From Zygnema circumcarinatum (lineage: Eukaryota > Streptophyta > Zygnematophyceae > Zygnematales > Zygnemataceae), in NCBI GenBank assembly GCA_037447605.1, contig CM074815.1, positions 2,220,335-2,240,334 on the forward strand: a DNA stretch of 20,000 nt. The letters are read 5' to 3'. Below, piece after piece: positions 1-8,242 of the stretch (positions are counted from its first letter, which is position 1; each line of letters opens with the position of its first letter). Below the pieces are notes generated by a model. That model did no database searches. It saw nothing but the letters and a program-made list of their open reading frames with translations, and was not told where the DNA came from. The position numbers and the translations under genes were made by a program.

Positions 1-130
1 GAGGGGAGGGAGGGGAGGGGAGGGAGGGGAGGGGAATAGCATTAGTTTGGATAAGATTGAAGAAAAGGGAGAGAGTGTGTGTGTGTGTGAGAGAAAGAGA
101 GAGAGAGGGAGAGAAAGGGAGGAAAAGCCC
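1..130. repeat. G-rich and GA-rich simple sequence
   Basis: The first 35 bases are runs of four and three G separated by single A, which could form a G-quadruplex. After an AT-richer gap, bases 71-115 are a short (GT)n run followed by GA-rich sequence. Nothing here looks coding. Confidence 0.8.
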
Positions 131-770
131 ACACGGAACCTATCTGTGGAGCTTTTAAAGAAGAAAACTCGCCAGATTTCACGATATTCAGGACAAGAAA
201 ATTAAACTCAAATTAAAAAAAGGAAATATAAGAGAGTAAATAAGTATTTATACTAACGGGAAATGTCATCTCTGAATCCATCCACACTTTTTTAAACGGA
301 GGTCGAAATGGTTCACATGGAAACGCATTGGACACGTGGCAGGGTTTCCATGTGAACAGGAAAAAGTCAGCTGCCTTGCTGCGACACCATTCAGAAATGG
401 AATATATTTTTTATTATTAAGTAAAAAAAAAAAAGCTGGAATATATAAAGTTTACCTGTTTCACTTGACAACTGCTCACATAGCCGACCCCCTTCACGGG
501 AATTCGAAATTTTCCAACGGTCCCTTTTGCTGATTTGCCGGCGTTTTCCAATTTCTGATCGACGTGCTAAAAAAAAGAAGAAATAAAGCAAGGTAAAAAA
601 GGGCAAGAGTTAATAATTTCATCAAAGAAATTTTAACACGTAAATGCATCAGTTTCTGTGCGCAAGATGATGCAAAATTCAGTGAAAGGAATCTCTTTTT
701 TTAAATATTTTGAAGTCAATAAACGTTCTCGCTCAGCCTCCCTCTGTGCCCCCCCCCCCTTTGCTGCTCT
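131..770. other. AT-rich spacer without a recognisable gene
   Basis: Both strands carry only short open frames with no family resemblance. Visible items are an isolated G-box-like ACACGTGGCAGG near 332-343, an A run at 422-434 and a C run near 751-760. No RNA gene or element boundary is apparent. Confidence 0.6.
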
Positions 771-1210
771 CACTCACCCTTAAGGATCATCAAACCTCAG
801 ACTTCTCTCTCTCTCTCTCTCTCTCTCCCTCTCTCTCTCTCGCTCTTCTCCATTTCCTGCCTCTCCCTCTTTCTCCTCTCCCAATCTCCCTTGACAACTC
901 CAACTCTCTCTCTCTCTGTGTCTCTCTCTCGCTTCTCTCTCCCTCCCTCTCCCTCTCCCCCTCCTCACTCCCCCCCCCTTCTCACCTTCAATCGGTTCTC
1001 CGCTCTCTCCACCGCCGCCCGCTCTCTCTCCTCCGCCTCCCTCCCTACCCCTCCCATTATCCTCCCCTCCTCTCTCTCCCCTCCTCCCCCTCTCCCTCTC
1101 ACCATCTCCCCTCCCACTACCTCCCCTGCCTCCATCACTGCCTCCCCCGCCTCCCTCCCTTCCTCCTTCAGCTCCTCCAATGCTCCCCCAAAAGTCCTCC
1201 CTATCTTCTT
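771..1210. repeat. Polypyrimidine (CT-rich) block
   Basis: The plus strand is almost entirely C and T, with short (TC)n microsatellites near 800-845 and 905-925. The open frames on both strands (Ser/Leu/Pro-rich on plus, Glu/Arg/Gly-rich on minus) follow from this composition. The right-hand part (986-1210) is less monotonous and overlaps a weak candidate exon on the minus strand. Confidence 0.8.
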
Positions 1211-1246
1211 GAACCTCTTGGAAAGTTTTTTCTGCTGATCCAACAT
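986..1246 (-). CDS. Weak candidate first coding exon of an unknown minus-strand gene
   Basis: Reading the minus strand from an ATG at 1246, 87 codons stay open to a consensus-like 5' splice site (TTGAAG then GTGAG) at 986/985. Without splicing the frame stops at 965. The predicted peptide begins MLDQQKKLSKRFKKIG and continues with a Glu/Gly-rich stretch (AGEAVMEAGEVVGGEM). The first 35 residues are not simply low-complexity, unlike other frames in this CT block. No family is recognised and no downstream exon was found. It sits where a gene would be expected relative to the GA block at 1725-1970 and the motif block at 2040-2660. Much of the frame could still be an artefact of polypyrimidine composition. 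Confidence 0.22.
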
Positions 1247-1514
1247 TGAAATTTCTATCCCTTTAAAAATATCTGAAGGGCTAAGATTGATAGATTTTCG
1301 CTTTCTCCTTCTCCGTCTCTGGGCTGGGCGGATCGAAGCAACCGGAAAATTATCCAGGGGCAGAAAAAAGTCATTTTCGGGCAGGTTAAAGGGCCTTTTT
1401 TGGAGGGGTTTTATCAGGTTTGAAATCGAATGAAGGAATTTTTGGGGAGAGAAGGGAAGGGTGCAAATAGGGTCTCCTGATTCTACATTTTTTTTGGTCG
1501 AAATTTCGGTTGTT

Positions 1515-1590
1515 TTGGGGGTTGAATGGGGGGTTGAATGGGGGGTTAAGGGGGGGAGGTGCAGGGTGAAAGGGGGGTCGGAGAAAATAG
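1515..1590. repeat. G-run minisatellite, G-quadruplex potential
   Basis: Two or three units of GGGGGGTTGAAT are followed by further runs of six to seven G, giving at least five G-runs within about 75 bases on the plus strand. On the minus strand this would be C-rich leader or upstream sequence of the candidate exon at 986-1246. Confidence 0.7.
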
Positions 1591-1724
1591 GAAAAGGGGG
1601 GTGGGGAACAAATGAAAATGAATTTTGGCTGCAATTAATTTCTGTAATTTTGGGGGAGACTGAAATTTGGAGCTTCTTTGAGGGCCACATCTTGTGGGCA
1701 TCAGAGTAAGAAACAGAGCGAAGG

Positions 1725-1904
1725 AGGGAGAGAAAGTGAGAGAGAAAGAGAGAGATAGGGAGAGACTGTTTCAAGAAGAGAAAGGGGGGGATTGCGAGAG
1801 AGAGGCGGCGAGAGGGAGAGAGAGGCGGTGAAGGAAAAAGATAGAGAGAGAGAGGGAGAGAGAGAGTGATCGAGGGAGAGATTAAAAGAAAGAGAGTCGA
1901 GCCT

Positions 1905-1951
<47 letters not shown>

Positions 1952-1970
1952 TAAGGGAGAGAGAGAGGGG
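1725..1970. repeat. GA-rich block with a (GA)n microsatellite
   Basis: The plus strand is purine-rich throughout and includes an uninterrupted (GA)n run at about 1907-1949. The segment from about 1757 to 1836 closely resembles about 7131-7225. The shared landmarks are AGAGACTG-TTCA-GAAGAGAA, then GAGAGAGAGGCGGCGAGAGG, then AGAGAGGCGG-GAAGG. This points to a shared ancestral duplication. Confidence 0.8.
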
Positions 1971-2530
1971 CGACGTCAAGAAAGTTCGATCCAAGCAAGT
2001 GCGAGCGCCGCCGACCAACCGCGAGGAAGGTTCGCGTCCTCGGCCGCTCCAAAACTTCACGCCACGTGGTGGCCCGAGCGCTCTGAACTGACTTTTGATA
2101 ACACGTGGCACGATGTCATGAGTGCATTCTCGCCACGTGGTGGAATGGCGTCGCCCCACGTCAAAACCATTTGTTACATGGCGCCACGTGGCATTGAATG
2201 GGCGAGCGGACGACAATTGGAAACCGCGGGCCAATTATTGTCGGCTCCAATAATGGCGAGTGATGACGTGGCGGGTCAGTTATGAGTTTACGACAAGTGC
2301 GAAGGCATTGTCAACACGACAAAATATGTGAACTGAACGAATCATTTGATGCCACGTGGCGCTTCTTTGTGAACGGGAAAATTAACGTTCGGCTGAACCT
2401 TTTTTGGATTGCCGTATTTGAAGGGAAATTTAAAATATCAAATTTAAGAAATATTTACAAAAGTTGTAAACGCGCTTGCTACGTCGAACATTCCCATTGA
2501 TGAGTCAGCATGTGATTCGCATGGAAGCCA

Positions 2531-2549
2531 CGTGACGACCTATCATTGG
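2531..2549 (-). promoter_or_regulatory. ERSE-like composite CCAAT-N10-CACG
   Basis: On the minus strand CCAAT is followed after exactly 10 bases by CACG, which is itself part of CACGTG. This is the spacing of the plant endoplasmic-reticulum stress element, bound by NF-Y together with bZIP28-type factors. The spacing is exact; function is inferred. Confidence 0.5.
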
Positions 2550-2567
2550 ATATGTCGACATGTGCTA

Positions 2568-2586
2568 CGTGGAGTCCCACCATTGG
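2568..2586 (-). promoter_or_regulatory. ERSE-I composite CCAAT-N9-CCACG
   Basis: On the minus strand CCAAT, nine bases, then CCACG: an exact match to the ERSE-I layout, 19 bp beyond the previous composite and in the same orientation. Confidence 0.55.
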
Positions 2587-2732
2587 CTATGATTCGCATG
2601 CACGTCACCCGGCGTCTTTCCATTGGAAGGCGTTCTCATGCATGCCACGTGGCGTCCACCTATTCGAAAAGAAAACCACGTTTAAGTAGCGCACCTTTGC
2701 ATGAGAAAGGATCACTTCCATTTCTGCCCGTA

Positions 2733-2751
2733 TTTTTTTTTTTTTTTTTTT
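2733..2751. repeat. Poly(T) run
   Basis: An uninterrupted run of about 19 T. No adjacent target-site duplication or element head was seen that would make it a retroposon tail. Confidence 0.9.
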
Positions 2752-2787
2752 CCGTCAACTAAAAGTATGAGGGATTATTGTCTCCAA

Positions 2788-2924
2788 TAGGGGGTGTCAG
2801 ACTTAAAAATTGTTCGTAAGTTTGAGACCAGAACGAGTACTTCGGTGACATAGCAATCCTGTTGCGGCGGAGTACTTACAAGACTTTTTTGTTCGTAAGA
2901 TTTCGTTAAGTCTGACACCCCCTA
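2788..2924. mobile_element. MITE-like element with 17-bp perfect terminal inverted repeats and TA flanks
   Basis: The left end GGGGGTGTCAGACTTAA (2790-2806) is the exact reverse complement of the right end at 2906-2922. The 133-bp interval is bracketed by TA on both sides (2788-2789 and 2923-2924). TA target duplications and short inverted ends are typical of non-autonomous Tc1/mariner (Stowaway-type) elements. Inside, GTTCGTAAG occurs twice in direct orientation (2812-2820 and 2891-2899). There is no coding capacity. Exact ends and superfamily would need other genomic copies; a 3-bp AAT flank is an alternative reading. Confidence 0.7.
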
Positions 2925-4038
2925 ATGTCGATTCAGAGCGCGAAGAAGGAGCCGTTCGAAGCACAGGGATTCTATTTTGACCAAAAAAAGGAAGGGACCT
3001 GTGATAGGCAAATGCAGCCTAATTCGATCACTTTCACCCTTTCTTAAAATTTTCATCGTTCCTTTCCTATTCACTGGGAAAAAAACCTTAAACTTAAAAT
3101 TAAAATTAACATTGTAAATTAAAATTGTGAAATATCTTCCCACTCTGAGCATCTTTACTCTCTGTAACTTTTAATTACCATGCTCTTGATCCCTTACTTT
3201 TCGCGAATTATTTCAAAATTGACGTCGGGCAGTAGCAGATTGAAAATGCCATCAGACATATTATCCATGAAAAGTAGCCCAGATTGAATTTTTTTTGAAA
3301 AGATGATCAGTTTCCATGAGAGAATTGAAGCTTAATCAATCAACACAGAAACCGAGGGAAAAGAACTGAAACTGAACTGTCCACAAAACAAAGAGAGAGA
3401 GGAAGAAAAGGAAAAATGTGACTCAGTTCAAATCTGCAAGAAACGCAGCGATAAATTAATTGATTTTTACGGCTTGTTTAGCCAACCGTTTAACGGAAAC
3501 GGAGACCACATGTGACTGCCTGCCTGCAGGCGCCTTCCTCAGTTCACTTTCTTCCGGCTTCCTATTGGCCCAACCATTCGTCGGCCACACTAAAAAAAAA
3601 AAAGAAAAAATTCCGGGCTGCCCGACTCTTTGATCGGACCCCGATAATTCACAATTCACCAACTGGTTCTATGCTTCACTTCCTCGCCCTCCGTTAAACG
3701 GTAACTGCCACCGTTCGTCTACGCCGCATGGTACATGGAACGGGAAGAACTGAACTGAACTGAAGGCCAACTGAAGGGCATCATGGCTTGGCGGCTGCCG
3801 CCGATATCCACACGTCGAAAAACCGACGCATTTAGTCGACTAAAGTGACTAACCAGGCGACTAAACCTTTAGCGGCCAGCGGCCATGGGCAAACCCTAAA
3901 AAATCCAACTCTCTTTTAAGAAAAAAAAAAAAAAAAGACTATACACGGCTTATCTTCACAAAGTGGAGAAACCCAACAAAACCCACTTGACCCAAACCCC
4001 AATTAAGCAAAAGAAATTAAAAGAAAAAAAAAGGGGCT
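2925..4038. other. AT-rich spacer, 3' flank of the first paralogue
   Basis: No gene is supported. The right end lies just downstream of the stop codon of the gene at 4039-4491, so part is its 3' UTR and terminator region, although no AATAAA is evident close by on the minus strand. Visible items are A runs at about 3591-3602 and 3920-3935, a GAACTGAACTGAACTGAA tandem repeat near 3746-3764, and a perfect 14-bp palindrome TTTAGTCGACTAAA at 3831-3844 followed by another CGACTAAA. Confidence 0.55.
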
Positions 4039-4491
4039 CTAAAACTCGTCTTCCGATTCGACCTCCTCGACCCCATACCCCATCACCATGGCCAGCGACT
4101 TCTCATACTCATTGATCTCATCTTCGTCGTCTAGCGCCAGCCTCTCCATCAAGCACATGTCCTGCACATCCTCCATAGTGAAGGGAAAGCCCTCCCCCTC
4201 GAAGTCTATTTGGGGACTATCAAACCACGTGTAGAAGTGCGTGTCCAGGTCCGCCCAGTCCTCGACTATGTACAGGTTCCGCCGCCCGATGCGGACATAG
4301 CCGTTGGGGGGCATGCGGCACGCGAACCATCCATGGCGGCCCACAATGACGAGGGTCTCCATAGCGCCGCGGATCCACTTCTCCTCCTCGCCGGGAACCA
4401 CGAGGACGGGGGCCGCGTCGAAAGAGGGGATGGAGGAGGACGTGACGGAGACAAGGACGAGGAAGTCGGACTTGTTGTCGACGGCGACCAT
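4039..4491 (-). CDS. Paralogue 1 of an unrecognised 150-residue family
   Basis: This is a single-exon frame of 150 codons starting at ATG 4491 in a strong context (CCACCATGG) and ending in TAG. I do not recognise the family. It is one of three tandem paralogues in this window. Shared blocks are VDNKS (residues 4-8), FDAAPVLV (24-31), EEKW, GRHGWFAC (51-58), GYVRI, the YTWFD block near 88-92, EGFPFTM near 99-105, and MCLME. After this core comes a strongly acidic tail ending VESEDEF that the paralogues do not share. There is no signal peptide or membrane segment, so a soluble protein is likely. Alternating hydrophobic residues (VLVSV, LVIV) suggest a small beta-rich domain. On the coding strand the start is preceded by a C/T-rich leader. 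An ERSE-like site lies about 1.2 kb upstream. Confidence 0.85.
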   Translation of the reverse strand: MVAVDNKSDFLVLVSVTSSSIPSFDAAPVLVVPGEEEKWIRGAMETLVIVGRHGWFACRMPPNGYVRIGRRNLYIVEDWADLDTHFYTWFDSPQIDFEGEGFPFTMEDVQDMCLMERLALDDEDEINEYEKSLAMVMGYGVEEVESEDEF

Positions 4492-4560
4492 GGTGGGAGG
4501 GAGGGAGAGGGGGGGGGGGAGGGAGGGAGGGAGGGAGGGGCTAGGAATGGGTATAAATTT
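4492..4560. repeat. GGGA-rich leader repeat directly upstream of paralogue 1
   Basis: The plus strand is runs of GGGA. On the minus coding strand this is a CCCT pyrimidine patch ending immediately before the start codon, as expected for a plant 5' leader. Confidence 0.6.
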
Positions 4561-4619
4561 CTACACAGGGGCCTACGAAAAAGCAGTTGACAGAGACGAA
4601 GGCTTCGCTCGAGTGACCA

Positions 4620-4930
4620 TCGCTTTGGAACGCTTCTCTCTCACTCTCTCTCTCCTCTTCTACCTCCCTCGTTCTCGCTCTCCTGGCGCGTGCAGTAGTT
4701 TCGTCCTATACGACTCCCTCTGTCTGCCTCCCTTCACCTCTCCGTTTATGTCTTCTCCACCGCACGCTCACTCTCTCTTCTTCCGTCAGCTTCTTCCTCT
4801 CCCTCTCTCCTCTCTCTCCCTCTCCCTCTCTCCTCTCTCCCTCTCCCTCCCTCTCCCGCCCTCTCTCCCTCTCTCCTCCCTTTCTTTCTCCCACTTTCCC
4901 TCTCTCCCCACTGTCTTCCTCTCCCTCCGA
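4620..4930. repeat. Polypyrimidine block upstream of paralogue 1
   Basis: The plus strand is C/T-rich with short (CTCTCCCT)n-like units, especially at 4790-4930. It is the only large block upstream of a paralogue with this polarity; those upstream of paralogues 2 and 3 are GA-rich on plus. Open frames here are compositional. Confidence 0.8.
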
Positions 4931-5030
4931 CTAAATCCACTCGCAAATCGAACCCCGACACCCTTCGCCGTCGCGCGCCCCTCCCATATAAAACACAGAC
5001 CGGCGCTGACCTCCTCTCGCGCGTGCGAAA

Positions 5031-5117
5031 GTACATCCAGTGTACGAATTGTACGGTATTTGTACACATACATCATTTCCGTACATATCCGACGAATTCT
5101 GAACACAGTCACTGTAC
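5031..5117. promoter_or_regulatory. Cluster of six GTAC cores upstream of paralogue 1
   Basis: GTAC occurs at 5031, 5042, 5051, 5062, 5081 and 5114, against about 0.3 expected in 87 bases. GTAC is the core recognised by SBP-box factors, including the copper-response regulators of green algae and plants. A TATAAAA at 4987-4993 on the plus strand lies just left of the cluster. Function is inferred. Confidence 0.4.
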
Positions 5118-5526
5118 GAAAACCCTGTCGCCACATGCCTAAAACGGCCAAGCGCTGCCGCCCAGCTGGCCCCCTGAGGGCGCCAAACCGATCCCCAGAA
5201 ACCGCCAATCCCTAATTGCAGATATTGTCTTTTTGTGCCGGCTGAGAGCCTGCGATATTTTGTTCTTTGAATTCTGTGGCTGATGTGGCGACCGGAGAGT
5301 CAGCCACGTGTGCATGATTTGTCACCCGCGGCCAGGCGTCAGTCCTACGGTTTACCAAATCGACAAAATAGCGCGGAACGGTCAAATTGGCGCCGAGCTG
5401 CATCGCCTAGCCTCCCCTTTTAGAATCGTGTGGGCAATTTAACGGTTTGTGCCGACCAAAACATGTGCCGACAAAAGAAGCGTGTCCGTACAAGGACCTA
5501 AGAAATTGACAGCGCGCCATGTGCTC

Positions 5527-5537
5527 AAAACGACAAA
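5527..5537 (+). promoter_or_regulatory. AAAACGACAAA motif, copy 1
   Basis: Exact copy of an 11-mer found five times in the window, always in this orientation. On the coding strand of the genes it reads TTTGTCGTTTT. The binding factor is unknown. Confidence 0.45.
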
Positions 5538-5588
5538 TTTTTTTGAGTTCCAGGACATGATCAACCAATGGACGCAGCTCACATGGCT

Positions 5589-5597
5589 GTACGGACG
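5589..5597 (+). promoter_or_regulatory. GTACGGACG motif, copy 1
   Basis: One of six exact 9-mers, all in plus orientation. It contains the GTAC core of SBP-box sites. Confidence 0.4.
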
Positions 5598-5705
5598 ACA
5601 TCGGTCATGGATTCAGGCGGACATATCGAGACAGATTCGGCTGTTTTGGACACATGCGTCCCCGGGCGGCAGAAAATTAGAATGTTCCATTAAATGCGGG
5701 AATCA

Positions 5706-5724
5706 CGTGGTCACCCGCGATTGG
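5706..5724 (-). promoter_or_regulatory. ERSE-I composite CCAAT-N9-CCACG upstream of paralogue 1
   Basis: Read on the minus strand: CCAAT, nine bases, CCACG. It lies about 1.2 kb upstream of the ATG at 4491 and overlaps a GTCACCCGCG motif. Confidence 0.55.
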
Positions 5725-5756
5725 AAATCGACGGCTGCCAGCGGTAAGGCATTCAG

Positions 5757-5767
5757 AAAACGACAAA
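5757..5767 (+). promoter_or_regulatory. AAAACGACAAA motif, copy 2
   Basis: Exact 11-mer, 230 bp from the first copy. Followed by TATAAAACGG, so the local context is also AT-rich and TATA-like on plus. Confidence 0.45.
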
Positions 5768-6009
5768 TATAAAACGGCCAAGATCTAGGCCCTCCTCTGT
5801 GATCCGATGCAAAATCCTCCAATGGCAATTTGAAACGTGGGCAAACGTGGGCAATGTGTACACGTGGCACACTCCCATTAGTTGAAATTGCTCTCAGTTC
5901 GTGGAATCTGAACCGTCCTTTCCGTTGTAGGCGGAGAATACGATTGGCCCGAAGCAGTAACGCACATTTTGAGCATAGAAATGTCGTTCCCTACCGTCCA
6001 GCAACTGTC

Positions 6010-6018
6010 GTACGGACG
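6010..6018 (+). promoter_or_regulatory. GTACGGACG motif, copy 2
   Basis: Part of the longer CGTACGGACGGACGG (6009-6023). The same 15-mer recurs at 10943-10957. Confidence 0.45.
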
Positions 6019-6099
6019 GACGGAAGGTACTCGAGGGGCCACCGCGACGCGCAGTGGCCTGCCAGCGCTCACTCTCGCTGCCCGTCTCTCGATGTCCCA

Positions 6100-7350
6100 G
6101 AAGCGAGAGAGAGAGAGTGAGGAGAGGTGGGAAGAGGGAGAGCGGGAGAGGGAGAGCGGGAGAGAGAATGAGAGAGCGAGAGGGAAGGGCGGAGGGAGGG
6201 GGCGATAGAGAGAGACAGAGAGTGAGAGTAGGGAGGTGGGGAGAGGGAGAGCGGGAGAGGGAGTGAGAGAACGAGAGGGAAGGGTGGAGAGAGGGGGTGT
6301 GAGAGAGAGACAGAGAGAGTGAGAGAAGAGGGGTGGGGAGAGGGAGAGCGGGAGAGGGAGTGAGAGAGCGAGAGGGAAGGGTGGATGGAGGGGCTGTGAG
6401 AAAGAGACAGAGAGAGTGAGAGAAGAGAGGTGGGAAGAGGGAGAGCAGGAGTGAGAGAGCGAGAGGGAAAACGGAGGGAGGGGGTGTGAGAGAGAGACAG
6501 AGAGTACGAGAAGAGAGGTGGGGAGAGGGAGAGCTGGAGAGGGAGTGAGAGAGCGAGAGGGAAGGGCAGAGGGAGGGGCTGTGAGAGAGAGACAGAGAGT
6601 GAGGAAGAGAGGTGGGGAGAGGGAGAGCGGGAGAGGGAGTGAGTGAGCGACAGGGGAGGGCGGAGGGAGAGGTGTGAGAGAGAGACAGAAAGAGGGAGAG
6701 AGGGGGGTAGCCGGGAAGGGGAGAGATAGCGACGGGAAAAGGGAGATTCAGGTAGGAAGAGAGAGGGAAAGGAGAGTGGGAGGGTTCGAAAAAAGGTTTA
6801 GTAAGAGCTACCAGACAGAAACGGGACGGAGAGAGAAAGGGCGAAGTGGGGGAAAGACAGAGAGAGGAGCGAGAGAGGGCGCCAGAGAGAGGAAGCGTGA
6901 TGGGGAGGGGGAGGGGTCGAGGGGGGAGAAACACAGAGAGAGTGAGCGAGAGAGAGGCAGAAACTGGCGGTGAAGCAGGGAGTTGGAGAGCGAGCGTGGG
7001 TGGGAGATTAGATTTAGATAGGAAGAGGGAAGGGAAGGCCGCACAGTGAGTGGGTTTTGAAAGAGAGTTAGGAAGAAAGCTGTAGTACAGCTACAGTGAG
7101 GAAGGGAGAGAGAGGAGAGGGAGAGAGAGAGAGAGACTGCTTCATGAAGAGAAGGAGAGGAGATTGTGAGAGAGAGGCGGCGAGAGGGAGAAACAGAGGG
7201 AGACACACAGAGAGAGAGGCGGCGAAGGAAACATATGAAGAGAGAGTGGAAAAAAGCGAGAGCGCGCGAGAGAGAGTGAGCGAGGGAGAAAGAGAAAAAG
7301 AGAGAGTCTCAGAGAGACACAGAGAGAGAGCGAGAGATCATGACAACGAA
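6100..7350. repeat. Large GA-rich block
   Basis: About 1.25 kb of purine-rich plus strand. The left half is an ordered minisatellite, listed separately. The right half holds a duplicated unit: about 6730-6830 and 6985-7085 share GGGAGATT, TAGGAAGAG, AGTGGG-GGTT-GAAA and TTAG-AAG-AGCT in order, roughly 255 bp apart. It also contains the segment near 7131-7225 that matches 1757-1836. The 346-residue Ser/Leu/Pro frame on the minus strand is compositional. Confidence 0.8.
6133..6715. repeat. Six-unit minisatellite, unit about 88-109 bp
   Basis: Units begin with AGAGGGAGAGC at 6133, 6242, 6339, 6436, 6524 and 6618. Each carries, in order, GGGAGAGGGAGTGAGAGAGC, GAGAGGGAAGGGC/T, GGAGGGAGGGGCTGTGAGAG, AGAGACAGAGAGTGAG and GAGGTGGGG, with small insertions and deletions. 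The order makes this a true tandem repeat and not random GA drift. Confidence 0.75.
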
Positions 7351-7730
7351 TCGTAGAGTGGTGCGAGCAGCATGAAGCAGCGGGTGGTTGCATTTTTCCG
7401 TCTCCCAAAATGCAGAGCGCGTCCGGTTCAAGCCGAGGGGCGCAGTGGCACAAGGGCAGAGCTGAGAGGGATCGAACACTCGACCTCGGGGCTACGTCCC
7501 GGCGGTACCGGCGGCCCTAGGTCGGCCCCGGCAGCCCCTTATAGGTCGGTGTTGGCGGCCACAGTGTCGGTGCGGGCCGCCCGGACGGTTTGTCGGTGGC
7601 GCTTGGAGTTTTGGAATTCAGATTTCGGACAAACGATATGCGTCAGCATACCGCGATTGTGGATGGAAAAAGGGGACTCAAATGGGCCCTTCGGTACGGA
7701 AATGGTCCGGCTGGCAAGGTTTGTGAGAGC

Positions 7731-7845
7731 GCAATGGTTGCCAACCATTGCCAATGGTCGAAACGTTGGATGTCAATGGTTGCCAACCATTTCCAATGGT
7801 TGGATGCCAATGGTTGCCAACCATTGGCGGCCAACCATTGCCATT
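7731..7845. repeat. Array of AATGGTTGCCAACCATT palindromes
   Basis: The 17-mer AATGGTTG-C-CAACCATT (8-bp perfect arms, one-base centre) occurs at 7733-7749, 7775-7791 and 7809-7825. Partial copies (CCAATGGT, CCAATGGTTGG, CCAACCATTG) fill the gaps. Nested pairing could give several alternative hairpins. Confidence 0.8.
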
Positions 7846-8218
7846 CAAAGGTTGTCCAATTGCTTCCGATCCCATGTTCCGACATGTGCCTGTGATTGCC
7901 CAAACTCCCGTTGTTGTTGCTTAGAACGGATCGCACCAAGTTCTCGTGCCGCACGCATTGTTAGGACGATGGCATGCGACACTGCGGCTCGACAGCAACA
8001 ACAACACCACCAACAACAAGAGGGAGGCCAAGCTAGGCGTGCTCCATGGGAGGCTGTCGACAGAAAGCAAAAACTGCATCACGATTGCATCGACGACACG
8101 TTCTCTCTCGCCATAGCGTACAATCACTGTACGGTCCAGGCACCATGTTCGAGTTACAGCTCTACTTTTGCGCATCGGAGGGTTCGGACCGCGGACCGCC
8201 AAACAGACTTTTGTCATC

Positions 8219-8242
8219 TCACGTCACGTCACATCACGTCAC
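8219..8242. promoter_or_regulatory. Triple CACGTCA array
   Basis: CACGTCA occurs at 8220-8226, 8225-8231 and 8235-8241. The reverse complement is TGACGTG, a plant bZIP (TGACG / hybrid G-C box) type site. Close repetition is visible; function is inferred. Confidence 0.4.

Larger units (their letters stand above)
2040..2660. promoter_or_regulatory. G-box / CCAAT motif block
   Basis: This stretch holds about ten ACGTG cores. They include three perfect GCCACGTGGC palindromes (2183-2192, 2351-2360, 2644-2653) and two CCAAT/CACG composites listed separately. A near copy of the AAAACGACAAA motif (ACACGACAAA) occurs around 2314-2323. In plants, G-boxes are bound by bZIP and bHLH factors. The block is about 1-1.4 kb upstream of the candidate exon at 986-1246 if that is real. 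A regulatory role is inferred from motif density only. Confidence 0.5.
5118..6090. promoter_or_regulatory. Motif block upstream of paralogue 1
   Basis: No coding frame is convincing. The block holds repeated short motifs found again upstream of paralogues 2 and 3: two AAAACGACAAA, two GTACGGACG, one exact CCAAT-N9-CCACG, two GTCACCCGCG (5321 and 5710), several ACGTG cores (5302, 5705, 5847-5868) and TCCGTACAA at about 5485-5493, which matches the published SBP-box consensus. Together they suggest an extended promoter or enhancer for the minus-strand gene. Confidence 0.45.

Noticed and set aside
3831-3844. Perfect palindrome TTTAGTCGACTAAA
   Set aside because: Striking but single, with no repeats or context to assign a role. 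Noted only within the spacer entry.
5571-5589. Near-ERSE sites such as CCAAT-N10-CACA near 5571, CCAAT-N10-TACG near 9531 and CGCGG-N9-ATTGG near 11668
   Set aside because: Each misses the CACG core by one base. They were left out of the count so that it includes exact matches only.
5894-6934. 346-codon minus-strand frame rich in Ser, Leu and Pro
   Set aside because: It is the translation of a polypyrimidine minisatellite. Every GA/CT block here gives the same kind of frame, in more than one reading frame.
7731-7845. CRISPR-like reading of the repeated AATGGTTG units
   Set aside because: Units are palindromic, unequally spaced and without unique spacers of constant length, and the genome is eukaryotic.
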